Origin: Stutzerimonas nitrititolerans
GTDB taxonomy: Bacteria; Pseudomonadota; Gammaproteobacteria; Pseudomonadales; Pseudomonadaceae
Reading direction: 5' to 3'
DNA: 64,000 bases
NCBI RefSeq assembly: GCF_003696285.1
Contig: NZ_RFFL01000002.1
Coordinates: forward strand, 62,001 to 126,000
Part shown: positions 26,967-37,812 of the stretch, in pieces
How positions within the stretch are numbered: position 1 is the first letter of the stretch
How the letters are laid out: every line of letters begins with the position of its first letter
The notes under the pieces: model-generated
Seen by the model: the letters and a program-made list of their open reading frames with translations, nothing else
Database searches by the model: none
Told to the model about the DNA's origin: nothing
Made by a program: the position numbers and the translations under genes

Positions 26967-28433
26967 TCAGTCGATGCCCAGCTGGGACCAGAGTTCATCG
27001 ACCCGCTGCTTCACCGCCGGATCCTGAACGATAGCCCGGCCCCATTCACGGCTGGTCTCACCCGGCCATTTATGAGTCGCATCCAACCCCATCTTCGAAC
27101 CGAGACCGGAGACCGGCGAAGCGAAATCGAGGTAGTCGATGGGCGTGTTTTCAATCAGAACCGTATCGCGTTTGGGGTCCATGCGCGTGGTGATCGCCCA
27201 GATCACGTCGTTCCAGTCGCGGGCATTGATGTCGTCATCGGTGACGATAACGAACTTGGTGTACATGAACTGGCGCAGGAAGCTCCACACGCCGAGCATC
27301 ACCCGCTTGGCATGGCCGGGGTACTGCTTCTTCATGGTCACCACCGCCATGCGGTAGGAACAGCCTTCGGGGGGCAGATAGAAGTCGGTGATCTCCGGGA
27401 ACTGCTTCTGCAGGATCGGCACAAAGACTTCATTCAGCGCCACGCCAAGGATCGCCGGCTCATCCGGCGGCCGCCCAGTGTAGGTACTGTGGTAGATGGC
27501 GTCGCGGCGGCGAGTGATGCGCTCCACGGTGAACACCGGAAAGCTGTCCACCTCGTTGTAGTAGCCGGTGTGGTCGCCGTAAGGCCCCTCATCGGCCATT
27601 TCGCCGGGATAAATGTGCCCTTCGAGAACAATTTCGGCACCGGCCGGCACCTGCAGATCACTGCCGCGGCATTTCACCAGTTCGGTGCGCGAACCGCGCA
27701 GCAGACCGGCGAAGGCATATTCGGACAGCGAATCGGGCACTGGCGTCACCGCGCCGAGAATGGTTGCCGGATCCGCGCCGAGCGCCACTGCAACCGGGTA
27801 GGGCCGGTCCGGATACTTCTCGCACCACTCGCGGTAATCCAGTGCACCGCCGCGATGACTGAGCCAGCGCATGATGACCTTGTTGCGACCGATGACCTGC
27901 TGACGGTAGATGCCGAGGTTCTGGCGCTCTTTATTCGGGCCCTTGGTGATGGTCAGGCCCCAGGTGATCAGCGGCGCGGCGTCGCCCGGCCAGCAGGTCT
28001 GCACCGGCAGCGTAGACAGATCGACGTCCTCGCCCTCGATCACGACTTCCTGGCAGGGGGCATCCTTGAGCACCTTGGGCGCCATGCTGATGACCTTCTT
28101 GTAGATCGGCAGCTTGCTCCAGGCATCCTTCAGGCCCTTCGGCGGCTCCGGCTCCTTGAGGAAGGCTAGCAGCTTGCCAATCTCGCGCAGCTCACCGACC
28201 TCCTCGGCGCCCATGCCAAGGGCGACACGCCCCGGCGTACCAAATAGATTGCCGAGCACCGGCATGTCGAAACCAGTCGGATTCTCGAAAAGCAGCGCCG
28301 GGCCCTGTTTGCGCAGGGTACGGTCGCAGATCTCGGTCATTTCCAGAACGGGAGACACGGCAGCCGTGACGCGTTTGAGCTCACCGCGTTTTTCCAGGCC
28401 GCTGATAAAGTCGCGCAGATCGCGATACTGCAT
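26967..28433 (-). CDS. ubiD: 4-hydroxy-3-polyprenylbenzoate decarboxylase
   Basis: Prenylated-FMN-dependent decarboxylase of ubiquinone synthesis. The 488-residue length is normal. Conserved family stretches include the N-terminal [20 protein letters not shown], the metal/prFMN-site region [19 protein letters not shown], ECGxE-like [12 protein letters not shown] and [13 protein letters not shown]. The longer open frame would add 22 residues before MQYRDL; the ATG at 28431-28433 fits homologues. It follows rho by 123 bases, with a GC hairpin between. Confidence 0.96.
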   Translation of the reverse strand: MQYRDLRDFISGLEKRGELKRVTAAVSPVLEMTEICDRTLRKQGPALLFENPTGFDMPVLGNLFGTPGRVALGMGAEEVGELREIGKLLAFLKEPEPPKGLKDAWSKLPIYKKVISMAPKVLKDAPCQEVVIEGEDVDLSTLPVQTCWPGDAAPLITWGLTITKGPNKERQNLGIYRQQVIGRNKVIMRWLSHRGGALDYREWCEKYPDRPYPVAVALGADPATILGAVTPVPDSLSEYAFAGLLRGSRTELVKCRGSDLQVPAGAEIVLEGHIYPGEMADEGPYGDHTGYYNEVDSFPVFTVERITRRRDAIYHSTYTGRPPDEPAILGVALNEVFVPILQKQFPEITDFYLPPEGCSYRMAVVTMKKQYPGHAKRVMLGVWSFLRQFMYTKFVIVTDDDINARDWNDVIWAITTRMDPKRDTVLIENTPIDYLDFASPVSGLGSKMGLDATHKWPGETSREWGRAIVQDPAVKQRVDELWSQLGID

Positions 28434-28515
28434 GCTTGAGCCTCGCATGGGCCGGCAGGGTCGGGGCGCAAAGTTTAGCCCCAGCGCCGTGTTTTCCAAA
28501 ACCTGCAGACAGACG

Positions 28516-28537
28516 AAGGCCGGGTTTCCCCGGCCTT
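28516..28537. terminator. GC hairpin downstream of rho
   Basis: AAGGCCGGG (28516-28524) pairs perfectly with CCCGGCCTT (28529-28537) around a four-base loop. There is no T-tract on the minus strand after it, so termination of rho may be weak and ubiD could be reached by read-through. The terminator call is tentative. Confidence 0.5.
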
Positions 28538-28556
28538 GTTGGTAACGACGCGTTGC

Positions 28557-29816
28557 TTACTTGCGCTTCATGGACATGAAGAATTCGTCATTGGTCTTGG
28601 TGTCCTTGAGCTTGTCGAGCAGGAACTCGATGGCGGCACTTTCATCCATCGGGTGCAGCAGCTTGCGCAGGATCCAGATGCGCTGCAGCTCTTCCTCACT
28701 GGTCAGCAACTCTTCGCGACGGGTGCCGGAACGGTTGATGTTGATGGCCGGGAACACACGCTTCTCGGCGATGCGGCGATCCAGTTGCAGCTCGAGGTTA
28801 CCGGTGCCCTTGAATTCCTCGTAGATCACCTCGTCCATCTTCGAACCGGTTTCCACCAGCGCGGTGGCGAGGATAGTCAGCGAACCGCCCTCCTCGATGT
28901 TGCGCGCAGCGCCGAAGAAACGCTTGGGCTTCTCCAGAGCATGAGCATCGACACCACCCGTGAGCACCTTGCCGGAGCTTGGGATCACGGTGTTGTAGGC
29001 GCGCGCCAGACGGGTGATGGAGTCAAGCAGGATAACTACATCCTTCTTGTGCTCGACCAGACGCTTGGCTTTCTCGATCACCATCTCGGCGACCTGCACG
29101 TGGCGGGTCGGCGGCTCGTCGAAGGTGGAAGCGACCACTTCGCCACGCACCGTGCGCTGCATCTCGGTCACTTCTTCCGGGCGCTCGTCGATCAAGAGGA
29201 CGATCAGATGGCACTCGGGGTTGTTGCGGGTGATGTTGCTGGCGATGTTCTGCAGCATGATGGTCTTGCCCGCTTTCGGCGGGGCGACGATCAACCCACG
29301 TTGGCCCTTGCCGATCGGGGCACAGAGATCGATCACGCGGCCGGTCAGGTCTTCGGTGGAGCCGTTGCCGGCTTCCATCTTCAGGCGCTCGTTGGGGAAC
29401 AGCGGCGTGAGGTTCTCGAACAGAATCTTGTTCTTCGCATTCTCCGGCCGATCGTAGTTGATCGAGTCGACCTTGAGCAGGGCGAAATAGCGCTCACCTT
29501 CCTTCGGCGGACGGATCTTGCCGACGATGCTGTCGCCGGTGCGCAGGTTGAAGCGGCGAATCTGGCTGGGCGAGACGTAGATGTCGTCCGGGCCGGCCAG
29601 ATAGGAAGAATCCGCGGAGCGCAGGAAGCCGAAACCGTCCTGGAGAATCTCCAGCACGCCATCACCGGAAATTTCCTCGCCACTTTTCGCATGCTTCTTG
29701 AGCAGGGAAAAGATGACGTCCTGCTTGCGCGAACGGGCCATGTTGTCGATGCCCATCTGCTCGGCCATTTCCAGCAGATCGGTGATGGGCTTTTGCTTGA
29801 GTTCGGTCAGATTCAT
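28557..29816 (-). CDS. rho: transcription termination factor Rho
   Basis: Hexameric RNA helicase that ends transcripts. The 419-residue protein has the N-terminal helical domain, an OB/cold-shock RNA-binding domain (about 50-125; DGFGFLRS), P-loop PPKAGKT at 179-185, Walker [17 protein letters not shown], the Q/R loops and the C-terminal arginine finger region. The start is ATG 29814-29816. A 231-base gap lies between it and trxA upstream; it contains the trxA terminator and must carry the rho promoter and leader. In other gamma-proteobacteria this leader mediates autoregulation; here that is not shown by the sequence. Confidence 0.98.
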   Translation of the reverse strand: MNLTELKQKPITDLLEMAEQMGIDNMARSRKQDVIFSLLKKHAKSGEEISGDGVLEILQDGFGFLRSADSSYLAGPDDIYVSPSQIRRFNLRTGDSIVGKIRPPKEGERYFALLKVDSINYDRPENAKNKILFENLTPLFPNERLKMEAGNGSTEDLTGRVIDLCAPIGKGQRGLIVAPPKAGKTIMLQNIASNITRNNPECHLIVLLIDERPEEVTEMQRTVRGEVVASTFDEPPTRHVQVAEMVIEKAKRLVEHKKDVVILLDSITRLARAYNTVIPSSGKVLTGGVDAHALEKPKRFFGAARNIEEGGSLTILATALVETGSKMDEVIYEEFKGTGNLELQLDRRIAEKRVFPAININRSGTRREELLTSEEELQRIWILRKLLHPMDESAAIEFLLDKLKDTKTNDEFFMSMKRK

Positions 29817-30000
29817 AGAAAGAAGAGATCAGGAAGGAAGGAGAAAGCGTTGAGCTTGAGAAGCCGCGCAGCAGGAAACGAACGAGGCGTTGTGCGTTAT
29901 GGGGCTGAAGTGCGTCGGCAACGAATGCAGAGGGCGACGGAAGAAACGTCGCGAGGCCGAATTTAGCACCACTCAGGCGAAGCGTCCACCCTGCGCGCAC

Positions 30001-30031
30001 AAAAAAGCCCCCATGAACAGGAGGCTTTTTT
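30001..30031 (-). terminator. trxA rho-independent terminator
   Basis: Arms 30001-30012 and 30020-30031 pair with one internal mismatch; six A/T pairs at the base give a T-tract on the minus strand, 17 bases after the trxA stop. Confidence 0.85.
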
Positions 30032-30047
30032 GCCGCGTGGCGGAAAA

Positions 30048-30374
30048 TCAGATGTTGCTGTCGAGGAACGCCATCAGCTGCGATTTGGACAGCGCACCGA
30101 CCTTGGTGGCCTCGACGTTGCCGTTCTTGAACAGCATCAGCGTCGGAATGCCGCGCACACCGTATTTCGGCGGGGTTTCCTGGTTCTCGTCGATGTTCAG
30201 CTTGCAGACCTTCAGCTTGCCTTCGTAGTCCTTGGCGATCTCGTCGAGCACCGGCGCGATCATCTTGCAGGGGCCACACCACTCGGCCCAGTAGTCGACC
30301 AGCACGGGACCCTCGGCCTGGAGCACGTCCTGCTCGAAACTGCTGTCGCTGACATTGTTGATGTAGTCGCTCAT
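30048..30374 (-). CDS. trxA: thioredoxin 1
   Basis: Small cytosolic disulfide reductase. It has 108 residues with active site WCGPC (Cys33, Cys36) inside [20 protein letters not shown] and the cis-Pro motif GIPTLMLF. Lies upstream of rho on the same strand and divergent from ppx, a conserved block order rho-trxA-ppx-ppk. Confidence 0.98.
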   Translation of the reverse strand: MSDYINNVSDSSFEQDVLQAEGPVLVDYWAEWCGPCKMIAPVLDEIAKDYEGKLKVCKLNIDENQETPPKYGVRGIPTLMLFKNGNVEATKVGALSKSQLMAFLDSNI

Positions 30375-30525
30375 GGAATGTCTCCAGGGTCGGAACTGAA
30401 AAGTGCCGCCATCATAGCCCGGCTGTGGACGGACCGAAAGACGCAGGCGTCGGGGAGCCGCACTGTTCGTTGGCGGATGAAGTCTATCGTGTCAGGATAT
30501 CGGTGTTTTGTATCGAGACCGTCCA

Positions 30526-32037
30526 ATGCCCCCGTCTGCTCCCGCATCTACCGAATCGCCTCCGATGATCGCCGCCCTGGACCTGGGCTCCAACAGTTTC
30601 CACATGGTGCTGGCCCGCACCAGCAACGGCGAGGTGCGGATCCTCGAGCGGCTCGGCGAGAAGGTTCAGCTCGCGGCCGGCATCGACGAAAGAAGAGAGC
30701 TCGATGAAGCGGCCATGCAACGTGGTCTGGATTGCCTGCGTCGCTTCGCCCAGCTGATCAACCATCTGCCCCAGGGCGCGGTACGCGTCGTCGGCACCAA
30801 CGCGTTGCGCGAAGCCCGCAACCGGGCGCAGTTCATTCGCCGCGCGGAAGAGATCCTCGACCATCAGGTCGAGGTCATCTCCGGCCGCGAGGAGGCGCGC
30901 CTAATCTACACGGGCGTCGCGCATACCTTCCATGGCGCACCCGGACAGCGGCTGGTGGTGGATATCGGTGGCGGCAGCACCGAGTTCATCATCGGCCAGG
31001 GCTTCGATTCGCAGCTGCGCGAAAGCCTGCAGATGGGCTGCGTGAGCTTCACCCGACGCTTCTTCGCGGACGGCAAGATCACTTCCGCACGCTACGTCCA
31101 GGCCTATACGGCCGCGCGGCTGGAGCTGATGAGCATCGAGCCGGGCCTGCGACGCCTCGGCTGGCAGGAGGCAATCGGCGCCTCGGGGACCATCCGCGCC
31201 GTCGGTCTGGCGATCAAGGGCGCCGGGCTCGGCAACGGCGAGATCAATGCCGAAGGCATCGCCTGGCTGAAACGCAAACTACTCAAGCTCGGCGATGTGG
31301 AAAAGCTCGACATCGAGGGCATCAAGCCGGACCGCAGGAGCATCTTCCCGGCGGGTCTGGCGATCCTGGAGGCCATATTCGATGCGCTGGAGATTTCCGC
31401 CATGGCGCACTCCGAGGGCGCGCTGCGTGAAGGCGTGCTCTACGACCTGCTCGGTCGCCATCATCACGAGGACATTCGCGATCGCACGCTGAGCTTCCTC
31501 ATGGAGCGCTACCACGTGGATGTCGACCAGGCCGCGCGCGTCGAGGCCAAGGCTCTCGAAGCCTTCGACCAGGTCGCCGATGACTGGAAACTGAACGAGA
31601 ACTGGCAGCGCGAACTGCTGGGCTGGGCGGCACGCATTCACGAGGTCGGCCTGGACATCGCCCACTACCATTACCACAAGCACGGCGCCTACCTGATCGA
31701 GCACTCCGACCTGCCGGGCTTCTCGCGTCAGGACCAGCAGATGCTGGCGCTGCTGGTGCGCGGCCACCGCCGCAACATCCCCCAGGACAAGTTCAGCGAA
31801 ACCGGCGCCGATGCCGACACCCTGGTACGCCTCTGCATCCTGTTGCGCTTCGCCATCCTGTTTCACCACATCCGCTGCACCCAAGCCGTTTCCGAGGTGC
31901 GCCTGCAGGCCAGCGAGCGACGCCTTGAACTGCTTTTCCCGCGCGGCTGGCTGAACGCCAACCCGCTGACCCGCGCCGACTTCGAAGCCGAAGCCGCCTG
32001 GCTTGCACGCGTCGGCTACGAACTGCGGATCAAGTGA
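30526..32037 (+). CDS. ppx: exopolyphosphatase
   Basis: Releases terminal phosphate from polyphosphate (and hydrolyses pppGpp in GppA-type relatives). 503 residues: an ASKHA N-terminal half with [11 protein letters not shown] (17-27), the TNALREARN and [13 protein letters not shown] motifs, and the phosphate-binding loop [14 protein letters not shown]-terminal HD-like helical half ([20 protein letters not shown]) follows. The ATG at 30526 is preferred to a TTG six codons upstream. It converges on ppk, with a receptor-gene remnant caught between. Confidence 0.95.
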   Translation: MPPSAPASTESPPMIAALDLGSNSFHMVLARTSNGEVRILERLGEKVQLAAGIDERRELDEAAMQRGLDCLRRFAQLINHLPQGAVRVVGTNALREARNRAQFIRRAEEILDHQVEVISGREEARLIYTGVAHTFHGAPGQRLVVDIGGGSTEFIIGQGFDSQLRESLQMGCVSFTRRFFADGKITSARYVQAYTAARLELMSIEPGLRRLGWQEAIGASGTIRAVGLAIKGAGLGNGEINAEGIAWLKRKLLKLGDVEKLDIEGIKPDRRSIFPAGLAILEAIFDALEISAMAHSEGALREGVLYDLLGRHHHEDIRDRTLSFLMERYHVDVDQAARVEAKALEAFDQVADDWKLNENWQRELLGWAARIHEVGLDIAHYHYHKHGAYLIEHSDLPGFSRQDQQMLALLVRGHRRNIPQDKFSETGADADTLVRLCILLRFAILFHHIRCTQAVSEVRLQASERRLELLFPRGWLNANPLTRADFEAEAAWLARVGYELRIK

Positions 32038-32043
32038 ACGCAC

Positions 32044-32073
32044 GCGGGGCAGCAATTTTCGTCGCTGCCCCGC
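32044..32073. repeat. perfect hairpin after ppx
   Basis: GCGGGGCAGC (32044-32053) and GCTGCCCCGC (32064-32073) are perfect 10-bp arms with a ten-base AT-rich loop, six bases after the ppx stop. No T-tract follows, so it is a stabilising 3' hairpin or a weak terminator. Confidence 0.55.
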
Positions 32074-32118
32074 CAAGCTGGCGCCGGCCCTCGTCTGGCT
32101 CGTGCGCCCCTGAACCGC

Positions 32119-32249
32119 TTAGAACGACGTACTGATGCTGGTGAAGAAGGTCCGGCCCGGCTCGTTGTAGGTATAGGCCCCCCGCTTCACGGGCGTTGCC
32201 CTCGCGATACAGCCGCTCGTCGAACAGGTTGCTAAAACCTTTGCGCAAT
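32119..32249 (-). pseudogene. C-terminal remnant of a FepA-type TonB-dependent receptor
   Basis: Minus-strand codons read KGFSNLFDERLYREGNAREAG. After a +1 shift they continue as AYTYNEPGRTFFTSISTSF and end at a TAA (32119-32121). This is the standard last beta-strand region of ferric-enterobactin-type receptors, including the terminal Phe. The shift coincides with a run of six C on the plus strand (32178-32183); five would keep the frame open. Everything upstream of these roughly 42 codons is missing, and the remnant begins a few bases after the ppk stop codon. It cannot be functional and marks a past deletion or rearrangement between ppx and ppk. Confidence 0.8.
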
Positions 32250-32254
32250 CATCC

Positions 32255-34462
32255 TCAGCGGGCGCTCATCACCGGGGCGGTCAACTTCTCCAGGAAAGTG
32301 GCTTGCACGTTGCGCGGGTTCTGGTTGCCGCTGGGACTGTTGCGCAGGTAGCTGCCGTCCGGCTGCAGCTGCCAGCTCTGGGTGTTGTCGCTCAGGAAGG
32401 TGTCCAGTTCCTTCTTCACCCGCGTCAGCAGCTTCTTGCCTTCGACGGGGAAGCAGGTCTCCACGCGCCGGTCCAGATTGCGCTCCATCCAGTCGGCGCT
32501 GGAAAGGTACAGTTTCTCGTCGCCGTCGTTGAGGAAGTAGAACACCCGGCTGTGTTCCAGGAAGCGACCGATGATGGAGCGCACCTGGATGTTGTGCGAA
32601 ACCCCGACGATTCCCGGCCGCAGGCAGCACATGCCGCGCACGATCAGGTCGATGCGAACGCCAGTCTGGCTGGCCTTGTACAGAGCGCGAATCATCTTCG
32701 GGTCGGTCAGCGAGTTGACCTTGAGAATGATGTGCGCCGCCTTGCCTTCGCTGGCGTGCTGGGTTTCCTGAGCGATCAGGTCGAGCAGGGCCTTCTTCAG
32801 GGTGAACGGCGCATGCAGCAGCTTCTTCATGCGCATGGTCTTGCCCATGCCGATCAGCTGGCTGAACAGCTTCGACACGTCTTCGCACAGCGCATCGTCG
32901 GAAGTGAGCATGCTGTAGTCGGTATACAGGCGCGCGTTGCCGGCGTGATAGTTGCCGGTGCCCAGATGCGCATAGCGCCGCAGCTCGCCATTCTCGCGGC
33001 GCAGGATGAGCATCATCTTGGCGTGGGTCTTGTAGCCCACCACGCCGTAGATGACCACCGCGCCGGCCTGTTGCAGGCGGCTCGCCAGCTGCAGGTTGGA
33101 CTCCTCGTCGAAACGCGCGCGCAGCTCGATGACCGCGGTGACCTCCTTACCATTGCGCGCCGCTTCCACCAGCGCATCGACGATTTCCGAGTTGGCGCCC
33201 GAGCGATACAGCGTCTGCTTGACCGCCAGTACGCAGGGGTCCTTCGCCGCCTCACGCAGCAGGTCGACCACCGGCGTGAAGGACTCGAAGGGGTGCAGCA
33301 GCAGGATGTCCTGCTTGGCGACGACGCTGAAGATGTTCTGGCTGTTCTGCAGCAACTTCGGAATCGCCGGGGTGAAGGGCGCGTACTGCAGCTCCGGATG
33401 ACTGTCCAGGCTGGTGACGCTGAACAGCCGCGTGAGGTTGACCGGGCCGTTGACGCGGTACAGCTCGCTCTCGCTCAGGCCGAACTGCTTGAGCAGGAAG
33501 TCGGCCAGGTGCTGCGGGCAGGTATCGGCCACCTCCAGACGCACCGCATCGCCATAGCGCCGGGACATCAGCTCGCCCCGCAGCGCCCGCGCCAGGTCCT
33601 CGACATCCTCGGTGTCCACCGAAAGGTCGGCGTTACGCGTCAGACGGAACTGATAGCAACCCTTGACCCGCATGCCGTGGAACAGATCGTCGGCGTGGGC
33701 GTGGATCATCGACGAGAGGAAAACGAAGTTGTCGCCCTCGCCGCCCACCGCTTCCGGCACGCGGATCACCCGCGGCAGCAGGCGCGGCGCCGGAATGATG
33801 GCCAGCCCCGAATCGCGGCCGAAGGCGTCGATGCCTTCCAGCTCGACGATGAAGTTGAGGCTCTTGTTGACCAGCAATGGGAACGGATGCGTCGGATCGA
33901 GGCCGATCGGGGTGATGATCGGCGCGATCTCGTCACGGAAGTAGCGACGCACCCAGGTCTTGAGCTTGACCGTCCAGTTGCGACGGCGAATGAAGCGGAT
34001 CTTGTGTTTGGCCAATTCAGGCAGCAGCACCTCGTTGAGGATCGCGTACTGCCGGTCCACCTGCTCGTGCACCAGCTCGGAAATCCGTGCCAGCGCCTGA
34101 TGCGGCTGCAGGCCGTCGGCACCCGCCTGCTCGCGGGCGAAGGTGACCTGCTTCTTCAGGCCGGCGACACGGATCTCGAAGAATTCGTCGAGGTTGCTGG
34201 AAAAGATCAGCAGGAACTTCAGCCGCTCCAGCGGCGGGTAGGACTCGTCCAGCGCCTGCTCCAGCACGCGAATGTTGAACTGCAGCTGCGACAGCTCGCG
34301 GTGAATGTACAGGCTGCTGTCATCCAGGTTCGGCACCGCGGCCGCAACCGCGACCGGTGTTTCTTCCATCACCTCGACTGGCAATTCCGTCTCCACCTCC
34401 AGCGACGGCTGCTCGCCGTCGACGTGCTGCAATTGCGTATCGCTGAGTCCCTGACTGTTCAT
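32255..34462 (-). CDS. ppk1: polyphosphate kinase 1
   Basis: Makes inorganic polyphosphate from ATP, reversibly. 735 residues: an N-terminal extension of about 45 acidic residues, then [37 protein letters not shown], the phosphohistidine site [10 protein letters not shown] (His near 480) and a second catalytic histidine in [10 protein letters not shown] (near 636), with C-terminal PLD-like domains. The ATG at 34460-34462 is chosen over a TTG one codon upstream. It follows hemB by 19 bases and may be co-transcribed with it; it converges with ppx. Confidence 0.96.
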   Translation of the reverse strand: MNSQGLSDTQLQHVDGEQPSLEVETELPVEVMEETPVAVAAAVPNLDDSSLYIHRELSQLQFNIRVLEQALDESYPPLERLKFLLIFSSNLDEFFEIRVAGLKKQVTFAREQAGADGLQPHQALARISELVHEQVDRQYAILNEVLLPELAKHKIRFIRRRNWTVKLKTWVRRYFRDEIAPIITPIGLDPTHPFPLLVNKSLNFIVELEGIDAFGRDSGLAIIPAPRLLPRVIRVPEAVGGEGDNFVFLSSMIHAHADDLFHGMRVKGCYQFRLTRNADLSVDTEDVEDLARALRGELMSRRYGDAVRLEVADTCPQHLADFLLKQFGLSESELYRVNGPVNLTRLFSVTSLDSHPELQYAPFTPAIPKLLQNSQNIFSVVAKQDILLLHPFESFTPVVDLLREAAKDPCVLAVKQTLYRSGANSEIVDALVEAARNGKEVTAVIELRARFDEESNLQLASRLQQAGAVVIYGVVGYKTHAKMMLILRRENGELRRYAHLGTGNYHAGNARLYTDYSMLTSDDALCEDVSKLFSQLIGMGKTMRMKKLLHAPFTLKKALLDLIAQETQHASEGKAAHIILKVNSLTDPKMIRALYKASQTGVRIDLIVRGMCCLRPGIVGVSHNIQVRSIIGRFLEHSRVFYFLNDGDEKLYLSSADWMERNLDRRVETCFPVEGKKLLTRVKKELDTFLSDNTQSWQLQPDGSYLRNSPSGNQNPRNVQATFLEKLTAPVMSAR

Positions 34463-34481
34463 CAAACCGCCTCGGGAGGGC

Positions 34482-35652
<1,171 letters not shown>

Positions 35653-35792
35653 CCGTCGCCCGCTGAACGACGGCGCATGCAGCGCATCCAAGTGCTAGTG
35701 GCAGGGCTTATCACGGGGCAGGTCAGGCATTAGCATCGACCAACAGGAAGCCCGTTCGCCGGGCCGTTGAAAAATCGACCAGGAGTATGGCT

Positions 35793-36458
35793 ATGAACAA
35801 GAAAATCGCCGTGATTCTTTCCGGCTGTGGGGTGTACGACGGCTCGGAAATCTACGAGAGCGTGGCCACGCTGTTGCGGCTCGACCAGCGCGGCGCCACC
35901 GTGCAGTGCTTTGCGCCGAACATTCCTCAGTTGCACGTGATCAACCACATGACCGGCGAGGAAATGCCCGAAACGCGCAACGTGCTGGTGGAATCGGCCC
36001 GCCTGGCGCGCGGCGCGATCAAGGACCTGGCGGAAGCGCGCGCCGAGGATTTCGACGCTCTGATCGTGCCAGGCGGCTTCGGTGCCGCGAAGAACCTGTC
36101 CGATTTCGCCAGCCAGGGCGCCGGCTGCAAGGTGTTGCCGCAAGTGCTGAGCGTGGCGCAAGCCTTCGCCCAGGCCGGCAAGCCGGTGGGCATGATGTGC
36201 ATCGCACCGACCATGGCCACGCAGATATTCGGTGCCGGCGTGATCTGCACCCTCGGTCATGACGACGACGCGGCAGCCGCGGCAGTACGGGAAATGGGTG
36301 CCGAACATCAGGCCTGCGAAGTCAGCGACATCGTCGAAGATTCCAATCACCGGCTGGTCACCACCCCGGCCTACATGCTGGCGCAGTCGATCAGCGAGGC
36401 CGCTTCCGGCATCTACAAGCTGGTCGACCGCGTGCTCGAAATGACCGCCGAAAGCTGA
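35793..36458 (+). CDS. elbB: DJ-1/PfpI-family glyoxalase ElbB
   Basis: 221-residue class-I glutamine amidotransferase-like protein. KKIAVILSGCGVYDGSEIYE at the start and the cysteine elbow KPVGMMCIAPTMA (nucleophile Cys near residue 138) define the ElbB subgroup. Enteric ElbB has glyoxalase activity and was linked to isoprenoid synthesis. The first ATG (35787) is only one base from AGGAG (35781-35785), while the second at 35793 has a seven-base spacing, so the second is chosen. It stands alone between intergenic repeat elements. Confidence 0.88.
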   Translation: MNKKIAVILSGCGVYDGSEIYESVATLLRLDQRGATVQCFAPNIPQLHVINHMTGEEMPETRNVLVESARLARGAIKDLAEARAEDFDALIVPGGFGAAKNLSDFASQGAGCKVLPQVLSVAQAFAQAGKPVGMMCIAPTMATQIFGAGVICTLGHDDDAAAAAVREMGAEHQACEVSDIVEDSNHRLVTTPAYMLAQSISEAASGIYKLVDRVLEMTAES

Positions 36459-36547
36459 TCGGCGTTTCCCTGACCCCGGCCGCCATGACACTGGCGTCCG
36501 GGCCTTCGGGACAGCAACCTGCCTTCCCTGACCGCAGCTCGCAGCAT

Positions 36548-36625
36548 CTTCGCCGCGAGCGCGGCTTCCACAAGCGCGATGCGATGCAAGCCGCACCCCG
36601 TGGGAGCGCCGCCCTCGGCGCGAAG
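36548..36625. repeat. REP pair (REPIN-like) in a 305-base gap
   Basis: The gap 36459-36763 contains no gene. Within it, 36548-36571 (minus orientation) and 36600-36625 (plus orientation) are two copies of a Pseudomonas-type REP word beginning GTGG(G/A)AGC and ending CGAAG. Each is internally palindromic, and they face each other, the arrangement called a REPIN. The rest of the gap shows nothing further that I recognise. Confidence 0.65.
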
Positions 36626-36763
36626 CGTTCAAGCTTCTAGTCTGTGACTCGCAACGGATTCCTTACGCGAAAGCCGCCAATCCACCCGGCGCTCCCGCCG
36701 CCGCTCTGGTCAGACCGGCGAACCTCGTGCAGCGTTGTCGCTCATCCAGCAGGAACGCAGACC

Positions 36764-37231
36764 ATGAACGACGATGACGCACTGCTCGCTGAGCATGCCC
36801 AGGCGGTACGCCAGATGTTCGAGCGCATTCCCTTCAACCTCGTGCTGGGGATCGAGCTGGACGAAATATCCGCCGAGCGGGTGATCATGCACCTGTCGAT
36901 GAGGGATGAGCTGGTGGGCAACTTCGTGCACGGCATCCTGCACGGCGGTGTCATCGCCTCCTTGCTCGACGTAGCCGGTGGCGCCATGGCGATGGTCGGC
37001 GCGATGGACAAGCACCGGCACCTCCACGCCCCGGAGCGGGCTGCGCAACTCGCGCGCCTGGGTACCATCGATCTGCGTATCGACTATCTGCGCCCCGGGC
37101 GGGGTCAGCGCTTTACCGCGACCGCCATGTTGCTGCGTTCAGGCAACAAGGTGGCGGTGGTGCGCTCGGAGTTGCACAACGAGAAGGGCACGCTGGTGGC
37201 GGTGGGGACCGGAACCTATCTGTGCGGGTGA
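36764..37231 (+). CDS. hotdog-fold thioesterase (PaaI-like)
   Basis: 155 residues with a single hotdog domain. HGILHGGVIASLLDVAGGAMAM resembles the catalytic helix HGG region of PaaI/YigI-type acyl-CoA thioesterases, followed by LGTIDLRIDYLRPG and a C-terminal strand set ending VAVGTGTYLCG. A longer open frame exists, but the ATG at 36764, nine bases after an AGGA (36751-36754), begins where the homologous region begins. The acyl substrate cannot be told. It ends in the 37.2-kb repeat element. Confidence 0.8.
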   Translation: MNDDDALLAEHAQAVRQMFERIPFNLVLGIELDEISAERVIMHLSMRDELVGNFVHGILHGGVIASLLDVAGGAMAMVGAMDKHRHLHAPERAAQLARLGTIDLRIDYLRPGRGQRFTATAMLLRSGNKVAVVRSELHNEKGTLVAVGTGTYLCG

Positions 37232-37346
37232 AGGCTGGAGGCTGGAGGCTGGAGGCTGGAGGCTGGGGAGTGTCCGACCTAACGCCATATCCCCGTTAGG
37301 CTTTTTCGTCCAGCCTTCCAGCCTCCCGCGCCTCTATCGGCTTTTA
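37231..37346. repeat. GGCTGGA repeat element, copy 1
   Basis: Five tandem GGCTGG(A/G) heptads (37233-37267) are followed by a CCTAACG/CGTTAGG hairpin, TCCAGCC words (37309-37323) and the end TATCGGCTTTTA. The element shares an ordered set of words with copy 2 at 48.5 kb and its tail with copy 3 at 63.9 kb. The last bases of the tail (37344-37346) form the stop codon of the DUF188 gene on the minus strand. Confidence 0.75.
37278..37306 (+). terminator. terminator inside repeat copy 1
   Basis: CCTAACG (37278-37284) pairs with CGTTAGG (37294-37300), followed by CTTTTT. It is suited to ending the thioesterase transcript. Confidence 0.6.
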
Positions 37347-37793
37347 CGGCTTCAACCGCGTCAGCAACCGGTCCAGCGCATTGGCGAAGGCCTGTCGGTC
37401 ACGCTCGCCGTAAGCGGCCTGTCCGCCACCCACCTGTCCCTGCTCGCGCAGATCGGTGAACAGGTTGCGCACTGCCAGGCGCTCGCCCATGTTGCGCTCG
37501 TCGAATTCGCGCCCGCGCGGATCCAGCGCCGCAACGCCCTTCTTCACCAGCCGATCGGCCAGGGGCACGTCGCTGCAGATCACCAGGTCGCCGGGTTCGG
37601 CGTGCTCGACCAGGTAGTCGTCGGCCGCGTCGGGCCCGCTCGGCACCACGATCAGGCGCACGCAGGCGAACGCCGGCTTGACCTGGCCCTGCCCGGCCAC
37701 CAGCAGCACCTCGAACTTGCGCTTGAGCGCGAACTTGACCACCTGGTCCTTGGCCGCCCGCGGGCAGGCATCGGCATCGATCCAGACACGCAT
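37344..37793 (-). CDS. YaiI/YqxD family protein (DUF188)
   Basis: 149 residues. MRVWIDADACPRAAKDQV at the start and the SDVPLADRLVKKG motif define the DUF188 (UPF0178) family, a PIN-like fold with conserved Asp residues whose biochemical role is not settled. The conserved GGGQAAYGERDRQAFANALDRLL tail segment is intact. It starts 20 bases after the LysE-type gene and may be co-transcribed with it. Its stop codon is supplied by the adjacent repeat element. Confidence 0.88.
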   Translation of the reverse strand: MRVWIDADACPRAAKDQVVKFALKRKFEVLLVAGQGQVKPAFACVRLIVVPSGPDAADDYLVEHAEPGDLVICSDVPLADRLVKKGVAALDPRGREFDERNMGERLAVRNLFTDLREQGQVGGGQAAYGERDRQAFANALDRLLTRLKP

Positions 37794-37812
37794 CGAACTC
37801 AGCTCCCGTGCC

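Noticed and set aside
37231-37300. CRISPR-like short tandem repeats
   Set aside because: Contiguous heptads without spacers; slippage repeats within a hairpin element, not a CRISPR array.
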